From positions 2,790,001-2,854,000 of the forward strand of contig NZ_CP023202.1 in the NCBI RefSeq assembly GCF_000220705.2: DNA of 64,000 bases, in the 5' to 3' direction. Source of the DNA: Streptomyces xinghaiensis S187 (GTDB taxonomy: Bacteria > Actinomycetota > Actinomycetes > Streptomycetales > Streptomycetaceae). The notes below the pieces were generated by a model. The model did not search any database, was not told the DNA's origin, and was given only the letters and a program-made list of their open reading frames with translations. Made by a program: the position numbers and the translations under genes. Positions 17,531-25,115 of the stretch are shown in pieces. Numbering within the stretch: the first letter of the stretch is position 1; each line of letters begins with the position of its first letter.

Positions 17531-18802
17531 TCACCGCGCGGCCGGCTCCTCCGGGACGGGCAGCGGGCGCTTCTCGATGGCCGCGGCCATCACCTCCGGG
17601 AAGAGGTCCGGGGTGCAGGCGAACGCCGGTGCCCCCAGCGCCGCCAGCGCGGCGGCGTGCTCACGGTCATAAGCCGGGGCCCCCTCGTCGGAGAGCGCCA
17701 GCAGGGCCACGAACTGCACCCCGGACTTCTTCATCGCGGCCACCCGTCCCAGCATCTCGTCGCGTATCCCGCCCTCGTAGAGATCGCTGATGAGCACGAC
17801 GACGGTCTCGGCGGGCCGGGTGATGCGGGACTGGCAGTACGCGAGCGCCCGGTTGATGTCCGTGCCGCCGCCGAGCTGGGTGCCGAACAGCACGTCCACC
17901 GGATCGTCCAGCTGCTCGGTGAGGTCCACGACCGAGGTGTCGAAGACGACGAGCCGGGTGGAGACCGAGCGCATCGAGGCCAGCACCGCGCCGAAGACGG
18001 AGGCGTGCACCACGGAGGACGCCATCGACCCGGACTGGTCCACACACAGCACGATGTCCTTCTTCACGCCGTGCGCCGCGCGCCCGTGGCCGACCAGCCG
18101 TTCCGGTACGACGGTGCGGTACTCCGGCAGGTAGTTCCGGAGGTTGGCCCGGACGGTGCGGTCCCAGTCGATGTCGCGGTGGCGCGGACGGCTGGTGCGG
18201 GCGGACCGGTCGAGCGCGCCGGTGACCGTGGCCCGGGTCCGCGCGGCCAGCCGCCGCTCGAGCCGGTCGACCACCGTGCGGACCACGGCCCGCGCGGTGG
18301 TCCGCGTCGTCTCCGGCATGGCCTGGTGGAGCGACAGCAGCGTGCCGACCAGATGGACGTCCGCCTCCACGGCCTCCAGCATCTCCGGCTCCAGCAGCAG
18401 CGCCGAGAGCCCGAGCCTGTCGATCGCGTCCCGCTGCATGACCTGCACGACGGAGGTGGGGAAGTAGGTGCGGATGTCCCCGAGCCAGCGCGCCACGCGC
18501 GGCGCGGAACCGCCGAGCCCTCCCTCCCGGCCGCCGCCCTCACCCCCGGCGCCCGGGCCCGCGCCCGCGCCGCCGTAGAGGGCGGCCAGGGTGCGGTCCA
18601 TCGCGGCGTCCCGGCCGGACGGTTCGTACCCCGTCCCGTCGGCGCCCTCACCGCCGAGGACCATCCGCCACCGCCGCAGCCGCTCCTCGCCGTCCGCCGG
18701 GACGGCCCCGGCCGCCGCGGCGCCGTCGTGGACCGTGCTGTCGTGGACCGTGCCGCCGTGATCCGCGCCGCCGTGGTCCGCACCGTCGTGGACCGTGCTC
18801 AA
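17531..18802 (-). CDS. vWA-domain protein of the MoxR operon (YehP-like)
   Basis: A 423-residue protein. A complete MIDAS metal site is visible in the C-terminal vWA domain: DQSGS at residues 255-259, then TQLGGGTDINRA and LISDLYEGG. The N-terminal half has helical segments (VARWLGDIRTYFPTSVVQVMQ, MLEAVEADVHLVGTLLSLHQAMP) typical of the YehP-type proteins that pair with MoxR ATPases. The first ~25 residues are a short His/Asp/Gly repeat (VHDGADHGGADHGG). The TTG start at 18802 has GGAGG seven bases upstream and overlaps the TGA of DUF5682 (TTGA); longer readings of the frame extend only through antisense of the upstream gene and are rejected. Probable partner of the MoxR ATPase; the substrate is unknown. 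Confidence 0.88.
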   Translation of the reverse strand: MSTVHDGADHGGADHGGTVHDSTVHDGAAAAGAVPADGEERLRRWRMVLGGEGADGTGYEPSGRDAAMDRTLAALYGGAGAGPGAGGEGGGREGGLGGSAPRVARWLGDIRTYFPTSVVQVMQRDAIDRLGLSALLLEPEMLEAVEADVHLVGTLLSLHQAMPETTRTTARAVVRTVVDRLERRLAARTRATVTGALDRSARTSRPRHRDIDWDRTVRANLRNYLPEYRTVVPERLVGHGRAAHGVKKDIVLCVDQSGSMASSVVHASVFGAVLASMRSVSTRLVVFDTSVVDLTEQLDDPVDVLFGTQLGGGTDINRALAYCQSRITRPAETVVVLISDLYEGGIRDEMLGRVAAMKKSGVQFVALLALSDEGAPAYDREHAAALAALGAPAFACTPDLFPEVMAAAIEKRPLPVPEEPAAR

Positions 18803-21339
18803 GGGGCCACCTCCGTCAGGTCGTTGTGAGCGCTGCCGAGCAGCATCCGCAGGACCGGGAGGACCGCCGAGGCCCGCTCCTCGTCCAGACCGGGCCCGAA
18901 ACCGGGCGCACCCGGGGCCTCCGCCCGGTCCCCTCCCGGGCCGCGCCCGGCCGCCGGGCCGCGGCGGACCAGTTCGCCCAGGGTGCGCCGGACCGCGGGC
19001 TCGTAAGCCGCGAACGTGCGCCGCAGCAGCGGCAGGACGTCCGTGAAGGCGGCGTCCGGCACACCGGTGAGCCAGCCGTCGACGAGGGCGAGCAGCCGCG
19101 CGTCGTGCACGAGCAGCAGCCCGCCCCCCGACTCCCCACCGACGAACCCCTCGATCCAGGCGGCGCCCGCCGCGGGCGGGGTGCCGGGTGAGAGGGCCAG
19201 GCCCATCAGCCGGGCCGCCTCCCCCTCGTCCAGCCGCCCGTCGTCCAGCAGCAGCCGCACCGCCCGCCCGCGGATGCCCGGCGCCGCGGTCTCCCGCCCG
19301 GCCAGGCTCCGCAGCACCCCGGCCCACCGGTCCCGTATCCCCTCGCCCCGGGCGGGCGCGGTGGCACCCGGATCCCGGCCGGGCCCACCGCCCTCCGCCA
19401 GGGCACCGGCGAGCAGGCTCACCGCTCCGTGGACCGCGTCCACATGACCGCGCATCACCGCGGCGCCGTCCCCGTCCAGCCCCGCGCAGGCCGGGGGCAG
19501 GCCGACGAATACCCGGTCGGCCAGGCCGGCCGCCACCTCGGCCAGCGCCGAGGCGTCCGTGGAGCGCACGTCCCCGTAGCGGACGGACCGCGCCAGGGCC
19601 GGCAGGGCCTCCGCCAGCCGGCCGACGTCCGCGTCGAGCGCGGCGCGGTCGGCGAGCGCCCGCATCACGGTGGGCAGCGCGTCGGACAGCCCGGCCCGCA
19701 GGCACCGTTCGGCCAGGGCCGTGAGCTCCGGCAGCGACACGGCCGACACCGCCCCGGACTCCGCCCGGGCCGTGGCCGCGGACAGCACGGTGGTGCCCCA
19801 CACCCCCGCCTCCGAGACCCGGACGGACAGCTCGGGCTCCCAGCACAGCCGCCAGGACTCCCGGAACGTCCCCAGGCCGCCGCGCCCGCGCACCGGCTCG
19901 CCCCAGTCGATGCCGAGGATCCGCAGCCGGTGCAGCAGCCTGCTCCGCCCGGCGTCGGTCTCCCGGCGCAGGTCGAGGTCGAGCCGCCGCTCCGCCGCCT
20001 CCGGCTTGAGACGCAGCCGGCGCCGCACGGCATCGAGATCGCGCTGCAGGGGCACGGCCGGAGCGGACCGCGGCACCTCTCCCAGCGCGTCCCCCACCAC
20101 CAGGCGCCGCGCGACGAGCTCCAGCGGCACGTCGGATCCCTCGCACATCACCGCCCGGACGGCGTCGGTCGTCTCGGTGAGCCCGGCGAGCGGCCGTCCG
20201 CGCAGGGCGGCGAGGGCGCCCGCGAGCCGCACCGCCTCGATGACATGGGCGGAGGACACCGGGTAGTCCTCGCCCCGCAGCAGCCGGGCCACCTTGGTCA
20301 TCCACCGCTCGACGGGACGGTCCGGCGCCCGGAAGAGGTGCTCGTACCAGCCCGGGGAGGAGATCCCGGCGCCGTAGCCGCTGTGCCGGGCGAGCCGCCG
20401 ATGGGTCCAGGGCACCCAGGTGATCTCCGCCCTGGCCTTCGGCAGCCCGCGGAGCAGCCGCCGGTCCGCGGCCGCGGTGGTCCGCGCGGCCAGCGCGGGG
20501 ACGTGCCAGGCCCCGCAGACCACGGCCACCCGCCCCCCGGACTCCCGCCGCGCCTCCCGCAGCCGGAGCCGCATATGGGCCTCGCGCACCAGGTCACGCG
20601 TGTGCCCGCCGTCGCCGTACACCTCTCGCAGCACGCCCATCGCCTCGGCGAGCGCGGTGAACGGCGCGAGAGCGGCCTCCGGACCGCCCGGGGCCGGACC
20701 GCCTCCTGCCGGGGAGGCGTCGGCGGATTCCGCGGCGCGGCCGTCCGGGCCCGGGTCCCCGCTCCCCCTGCCGGACCGGGCGGCTGCCGGCTCCGCCACC
20801 GCCCGGGTGAGTGATGACCCGGGCGGGGTGAGCGACGGCCCGGTGAGGGAGGCCCGGTGCTCGACGGCGTCCTCCCACCAGCGCTCCGGATCGTCGTACC
20901 CGGCGGCCCCGGCGAGGACGGCGATCGGATCGATCCGCACCTCGTCCGCCGTCTCCCCGCCGCCCCCGGGGCGGCCGTTCTCCGGTGCCCCGCCACTTCC
21001 GGGCTCCTCCCAGGCCAGCACATGGGCCGCCGGGAGATCGATGAAGCGGACCGGGACCCCGCGCTCCACCGCCCAGCGGAGCGCCACCCACTCCGGGGAG
21101 AACTCGGCCAGCGGCCAGAAGGCCGAGCGCGCCGGCTCCCCCGCGACATGGGCGAGCAGGGCGACGGGCGGCCGCATGCCCTCCTCGCACACGAGCGGGG
21201 CGAGCGCGTCCGCCTCGGGCGGCCCCTCGATCAGCACCGCGGGCGGCTCGCAGGCGTCCAGCACCGCGCGGACGGCCCGTGCCGAACCGGGCCCGTGGTG
21301 CCGCACGCCCAGCAGCAGCGGCTCATCGGGCCGTGCCAC
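18799..21339 (-). CDS. DUF5682 family protein (YehM-like)
   Basis: An 846-residue protein opening with LLLGVRHHGPGSARAVRAVL and IEGPPEADALAPLV, the hallmark of DUF5682. Further N-terminal blocks include PVRFIDLPAAH, VVCGAWHVPAL and WVPWTHRRLARHSGYGAGI; the C-terminal half is helical, repeat-like and Ala/Leu-rich. The biochemical role is not known. In this operon it lies between the MoxR ATPase and the vWA protein, matching yehL-yehM-yehP order, so the three probably form one machine. The GTG start at 21339 is supported by GGGGAGGTGG just upstream. The stop overlaps the TTG of the vWA gene. Confidence 0.85.
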   Translation of the reverse strand: MARPDEPLLLGVRHHGPGSARAVRAVLDACEPPAVLIEGPPEADALAPLVCEEGMRPPVALLAHVAGEPARSAFWPLAEFSPEWVALRWAVERGVPVRFIDLPAAHVLAWEEPGSGGAPENGRPGGGGETADEVRIDPIAVLAGAAGYDDPERWWEDAVEHRASLTGPSLTPPGSSLTRAVAEPAAARSGRGSGDPGPDGRAAESADASPAGGGPAPGGPEAALAPFTALAEAMGVLREVYGDGGHTRDLVREAHMRLRLREARRESGGRVAVVCGAWHVPALAARTTAAADRRLLRGLPKARAEITWVPWTHRRLARHSGYGAGISSPGWYEHLFRAPDRPVERWMTKVARLLRGEDYPVSSAHVIEAVRLAGALAALRGRPLAGLTETTDAVRAVMCEGSDVPLELVARRLVVGDALGEVPRSAPAVPLQRDLDAVRRRLRLKPEAAERRLDLDLRRETDAGRSRLLHRLRILGIDWGEPVRGRGGLGTFRESWRLCWEPELSVRVSEAGVWGTTVLSAATARAESGAVSAVSLPELTALAERCLRAGLSDALPTVMRALADRAALDADVGRLAEALPALARSVRYGDVRSTDASALAEVAAGLADRVFVGLPPACAGLDGDGAAVMRGHVDAVHGAVSLLAGALAEGGGPGRDPGATAPARGEGIRDRWAGVLRSLAGRETAAPGIRGRAVRLLLDDGRLDEGEAARLMGLALSPGTPPAAGAAWIEGFVGGESGGGLLLVHDARLLALVDGWLTGVPDAAFTDVLPLLRRTFAAYEPAVRRTLGELVRRGPAAGRGPGGDRAEAPGAPGFGPGLDEERASAVLPVLRMLLGSAHNDLTEVAP

Positions 21340-21403
21340 CGCGCTCCACCTCCCCGGCCCGGCGGCGGAGTCCGCGCGTCCCGAACGGCTGTCGTCCGGC
21401 CAT
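21323..21403 (-). CDS. Possible 26-residue coupling ORF
   Basis: The ATG shares bases with the MoxR stop codon (TGATG) and has GGGAGG about nine bases upstream, inside the MoxR coding end. The frame runs 26 codons, very Arg/Gly-rich, and ends 17 bases inside the start of the DUF5682 gene. It could serve to carry ribosomes from MoxR to DUF5682. It could equally be chance in high-GC sequence; no protein family is recognisable. Confidence 0.22.
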   Translation of the reverse strand: MAGRQPFGTRGLRRRAGEVERGGTAR

Positions 21404-22512
21404 CAGGCGGCCACCTCCCGGCAGGCGCGGTAGAAGTCCTTCCAGCCCTCGCGCTCGCGGACCACCGCTTCCAGATACTCCTGCCAGACCACCCGGTCGG
21501 CGGACGGATCGCGCACCACGGCCCCCAGCAGACCGGCCGCCACGTCGGACGGGCGCAGCACCCCGTCGCCGAAGTGGGCGGCCAGGGCCAGGCCGCCGGT
21601 GACGACGGAGATCGCCTCGGCCGTGGACAGCGTGCCCGAGGGCGACTTGAGCTTGGTGCGGCCGTCCGCAGTGACGCCGTCGCGGAGTTCGCGGAAGACC
21701 GTGACCACCCGCCGTATCTCGGCCAGGCCGTCGGTGGCGGGCGGCAGGTCGAGGGAGCCGCCGATCTGGTCGACGCGGCGGGAGACGATCTCGACCTCCG
21801 CCTCGGCGGTGGCCGGGAGCGGCAGCACCACCGTGTTGAAGCGGCGGCGCAGGGCGCTGGACAGCTCGTTGACGCCCCGGTCGCGGTCGTTGGCGGTGGC
21901 GATGAGGTTGAAGCCGCGGACGGCCTGCACCTCCTGGCCCAGCTCGGGAATGGGCAGGGTCTTCTCGGACAGCACCGTGATGAGCGTGTCCTGGACGTCG
22001 GCGGGGATGCGGGTCAGCTCCTCGACCCGCGCGGTCATCCCCTCCGCCATCGCGCGCATCACGGGGCTGGGCACCAGCGCCTCCCGGCTCGGCCCGTGGG
22101 CCAGCAGCCGGGCGTAGTTCCAGCCGTAGCGGATGGCCTCCTCCGGGGTCCCGGCGGTGCCCTGCACCAGAAGGGTGGAGTCGCCGCTGACGGCGGCCGC
22201 GAGATGCTCGGAGACCCAGGTCTTGGCGGTGCCCGGCACGCCGAGCAGCAGCAGCGCCCGGTCGGTGGCGAGTGTGGTGACGGCGACCTCGACGATCCGG
22301 CGCGGGCCGACGTACTTCGGCGTGATGACGGTGCCGTCCGGCAGCGTGCCGCCGAGCAGGTAGGTGGCGACGGACCGGGGCGACAGCCGCCAGCGCTCCG
22401 GCCGGGGCCGGTCGTCGGCGGCCGCGAGGGCCCGCAGCTCCCCGGCGAAGGCGTCCTCGGCGTGCGGCCTCAGCGCTTCGCCCGGGCCGGTCGTGGTGGC
22501 GTCCGTGGTCAT
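21403..22512 (-). CDS. MoxR-type AAA+ ATPase (YehL-like)
   Basis: A 369-residue AAA+ protein. Walker A is GVPGTAKT at residues 91-98. The family blocks GTAGTPEEAIRYGWNYARLL, IPADVQDTLITVLSEKTLPIPE, a sensor-1-like NLIATANDRDRG and the arginine-finger segment LSSALRRRFNTVVLPLP follow. Members of this family are ATP-driven chaperone-like proteins that usually work with a vWA partner, here the third gene of the operon. The ATG has GGAGGGGGAGCC immediately upstream. An in-frame extension to 22734 is rejected for lack of a ribosome site and of conserved sequence. Confidence 0.9.
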   Translation of the reverse strand: MTTDATTTGPGEALRPHAEDAFAGELRALAAADDRPRPERWRLSPRSVATYLLGGTLPDGTVITPKYVGPRRIVEVAVTTLATDRALLLLGVPGTAKTWVSEHLAAAVSGDSTLLVQGTAGTPEEAIRYGWNYARLLAHGPSREALVPSPVMRAMAEGMTARVEELTRIPADVQDTLITVLSEKTLPIPELGQEVQAVRGFNLIATANDRDRGVNELSSALRRRFNTVVLPLPATAEAEVEIVSRRVDQIGGSLDLPPATDGLAEIRRVVTVFRELRDGVTADGRTKLKSPSGTLSTAEAISVVTGGLALAAHFGDGVLRPSDVAAGLLGAVVRDPSADRVVWQEYLEAVVREREGWKDFYRACREVAA

Positions 22513-22648
22513 GGCTCCCCCTCCGCGGAAACGGACGGCCCACCGCCGATGACCGCGGGCCGGTTGCTTCGTCGTCCACCCTGCACGAGGGCACTGACAA
22601 CGGCGGGCGCCGCGGAGACCGGTGCGCCGTCCGGCCCGGACGGGGCCG

Positions 22649-23095
22649 CTACCCGGCGACGGGTGAGAGGGCGACGCAGGAGGCCGGGGCCGTGGCGCCC
22701 TCGCTGGTCTGCTCCTCGATGACCTCACCCTCATGGGTGATCGTGCAGGTCACTTCGGAGCCGCCGGGGCCGGGCACCGCGAGAACGGTCGGCGCGGCGA
22801 CGCCCTTGAGCTCGACGGTCTTCCGCCACGGGGTCTCCGGCTTCTCCACGGCGTCGAGTTCGGGCTCGGTGGCCGTGCCCCGGCCCGCATTGAACTCGAT
22901 CGCCTCCACGCCGTCGCCGGAGACCTCGTAGGTGACCTCGTACTTCTCGTCGAAGACCCGGTCGACACCATCGGTGATCTCGTCCGCGGCCCGGTCCCCG
23001 GCGGCGGCCGGCGCGTCGCCGGAGCAGCCGGAGGCGGTGAGCGCGGACAGCACCGCGGCGAGGGCGGGAAGGACGGTGCGGACGGAACGCTTCAC
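22649..23095 (-). CDS. MmpS-like lipoprotein
   Basis: A 148-residue exported protein. The signal peptide (MKRSVRTVLPALAAVLSA) ends in a lipobox, LTASGC, with the lipidated Cys at about residue 24. The mature part (YEVTYEVSGDGVEAIEFNAG, PWRKTVELKG, VTCTITHEGEVIEEQ, ASCVAL) has the strand pattern and paired cysteines of the small MmpS-like beta-sandwich proteins. It would be anchored on the outer face of the membrane; function unknown. The GTG start follows GGAGG by ten bases. It lies between the MoxR operon and the SWIM gene, probably with its own promoter. Confidence 0.75.
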   Translation of the reverse strand: MKRSVRTVLPALAAVLSALTASGCSGDAPAAAGDRAADEITDGVDRVFDEKYEVTYEVSGDGVEAIEFNAGRGTATEPELDAVEKPETPWRKTVELKGVAAPTVLAVPGPGGSEVTCTITHEGEVIEEQTSEGATAPASCVALSPVAG

Positions 23096-23246
23096 GGCGG
23101 GGATGCCTCCGGATCACGGGACGGGAGAAGGCAGATCAAACCGCAGACGCGGCCGCCCCGCCACACGGCCCGCCCGGGAGCGGAGCCGGGGCGGGTCCGT
23201 CCGCGCCCGGAGGGGATTGTCAGTGCCCGCCCGTACGGTCGGAGAC

Positions 23247-24686
23247 ATGACTCAGCAGGGGGTGCGCTGGACGGTCGGGCAGGTGCTGGCGCTGGCACCT
23301 GACGCCGCGTCGCGGAAGGCCGGCGGCCGGCTCGGCACGGCCGGTCCGTGGTCGGGGACGGGCGTGGGAGAGGAGGCGGTGTGGGGGCTGTGCGAGGGCA
23401 GCGGAAGCGCTCCGTACCGCACGGTCGTGGCGCTGCGCGGCGCCGACCGTCCGGGTGCGGCGCCGGGCTGCCACTGCAGCTGCCCGAGCCGCAAGGTGCC
23501 GTGCAAGCACGCGCTGGGGTTGCTGCTGCTGTGGGCGTCCGACGGCGCCGGGCCGGCCGGTGCGGGCTCCGTGCCGGGCGGGGAGCCGCCGGACTGGGCA
23601 CGGCGCTGGCTGACGGAGCGGGAGCGGCGGGCGGAGCGCCGGGCCGCGGGTCCGGGCGCGGGCGAGGCGGGGCCGAAGGACGCCGCCGCGGCCCGGCGGC
23701 GGGCGGAGCAGCGGGCGGAGCGGATGGCCGCCGGCGCCTCGGAGCTGGAGCGCCGGCTGATGGATCTGCTCCGCGGCGGGCTGGCGGGCGCGGACCGGGC
23801 GGGGTACGGGGCGTGGGAGGAGACCGCGGCCCGGATGGTGGACGCCCAGGCTCCCGGACTGGCTTCGCGGGTGCGGGAGTTGGCGGCCGCGGCGGGATCG
23901 GGTCCGGGCTGGCCGGAAAGGCTGCTGGAGGAGTGCGCGCTGCTGCATCTGCTGAACCGGGCCCTGCTCGGTGTCTCCGCCCTGCCCGATGCCCCGGCCG
24001 CGACGGTGCGGGCGCGGGCCGGGGTTCCGGTGAAGGCGGCCGAGGTGCTGGCCGCCGAAGGGGCGGCCGTCCGCGACGACTGGCTGGTGCTGGGCCGGCG
24101 GGACGGCTCGGACGGCTCGCTGACCACCCGCCGCACCTGGCTGCGCGGGGCGCGGACGGGAAGGACGGCGCTGCTGCTGAGCTTCGGCTCCCTGGGCCGC
24201 GCCCCGGAGATCGACCTGCCCATCGGCGGCTCGCTGGACGCGGCGCTCGCCCCCTACCCCGGCTCCCCGCCCCTGCGGGCCGCGCTCGGCGAACGGTTCT
24301 CCCCGCCCCGGGAGGGCGGCCGCCCTCCGGGTTCGGACACCGGTACGGCTCTCGCCGCCTACGGCCGCGCGCTCTGCGAGGACCCGTGGCTGGAGGCCTG
24401 GCCGGCCGTTCTGGCCGAGGTGGTCCCCGTTCCGGGCGGCAGTGCCCTCCGGGACACGGCCGGCGGTCCGGGCGTCGAACAGCCGTGTGCGGGATGGCAG
24501 TTGGCGGACGCGGACGGCGGGGCCGCGCTTCCGGTGGACCCGCGGTCCGCGGAGCGGCCGGGTCTGTGGCGGCTGCTCGCGGTCTCCGGCGGCGGCCCGG
24601 TGACCGTCTTCGGCGAATGCGGCCACCGCGGCTTCCTGCCGTACACCGTCTGGTCGCCGGAGACCGGCGAGGCGATACCGCTGTGA
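23247..24686 (+). CDS. SWIM zinc-finger protein (YehQ-like)
   Basis: A 479-residue protein. The N-terminal SWIM motif is clear: C77-S-C79-P-S, then C86-K-H88 within VPCKHALGLLLLW. SWIM fingers bind zinc and mediate nucleic-acid or protein contacts. The rest is helical and Ala/Gly/Arg-rich, with TTRRTWLRGARTGRTALLLSFG and a C-terminal VTVFGECGHRGFLPYTVW block seen in this SWIM subfamily. The ATG at 23247 has GGAG three bases before it, a close spacing, so the start is less certain than most. With DUF5691 downstream and the MoxR/DUF5682/vWA operon divergently upstream, it looks like one partner of that module. Confidence 0.86.
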   Translation: MTQQGVRWTVGQVLALAPDAASRKAGGRLGTAGPWSGTGVGEEAVWGLCEGSGSAPYRTVVALRGADRPGAAPGCHCSCPSRKVPCKHALGLLLLWASDGAGPAGAGSVPGGEPPDWARRWLTERERRAERRAAGPGAGEAGPKDAAAARRRAEQRAERMAAGASELERRLMDLLRGGLAGADRAGYGAWEETAARMVDAQAPGLASRVRELAAAAGSGPGWPERLLEECALLHLLNRALLGVSALPDAPAATVRARAGVPVKAAEVLAAEGAAVRDDWLVLGRRDGSDGSLTTRRTWLRGARTGRTALLLSFGSLGRAPEIDLPIGGSLDAALAPYPGSPPLRAALGERFSPPREGGRPPGSDTGTALAAYGRALCEDPWLEAWPAVLAEVVPVPGGSALRDTAGGPGVEQPCAGWQLADADGGAALPVDPRSAERPGLWRLLAVSGGGPVTVFGECGHRGFLPYTVWSPETGEAIPL

Positions 24687-25115
24687 GCCTTTCCTGAACC
24701 GCCGGGGGCTCCGGAGCGTCTTTCCCCACCACCGGTGAGGAGGCGCGCCCCGACGGCCGGACGACCACGCGCCCGGCGATGCCCGACCGGCGGCCGGGAC
24801 CGGCCCCGCGCCGCGAAACCGCCCCGTCCGCCCGGACCGGGGCCCGAGGCAAGCGGCGCCCTCGGACCGCTCGCCGCGTACCCGGCCGGAGGGACCGGCG
24901 CCCTCACCCGAAACACACCCGCACCTCCGACCACCACACCCACACCCGAACCCGGCTCCACGGGCCCGGCCACGGCGACCACAGCGACCACAGCCACAGC
25001 CACAGCCACAGCCACAGCCACAGCCACAGGACGAACGGCCAGAACCACGGGAACAGCGGCACAGCGGGAGAAGACGGCCCACGAGGGTCCGGATGATCCG
25101 CATACAGGGGGATTC
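24687..25115. other. Intergenic low-complexity region before DUF5691
   Basis: Between SWIM and DUF5691 lie 429 bases rich in CCAC/CACA motifs. The DUF5691 frame stays open back to 24735, but that extension is Thr/Ala/Pro repeat with no conserved sequence, so it is not counted as coding. The hexamer array is listed separately. Confidence 0.5.
24988..25029. repeat. Hexamer tandem repeat, 7 copies of CCACAG
   Basis: Seven perfect head-to-tail copies of CCACAG, preceded by two copies of a nonamer, CGACCACAG. Such an array can vary in length by slippage, and it lies about 90 bases upstream of the DUF5691 start. Confidence 0.95.

Noticed and set aside
24988..25029. CCACAG array as a possible CRISPR
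   Set aside because: The unit is six bases with no spacers; it is a simple tandem repeat.
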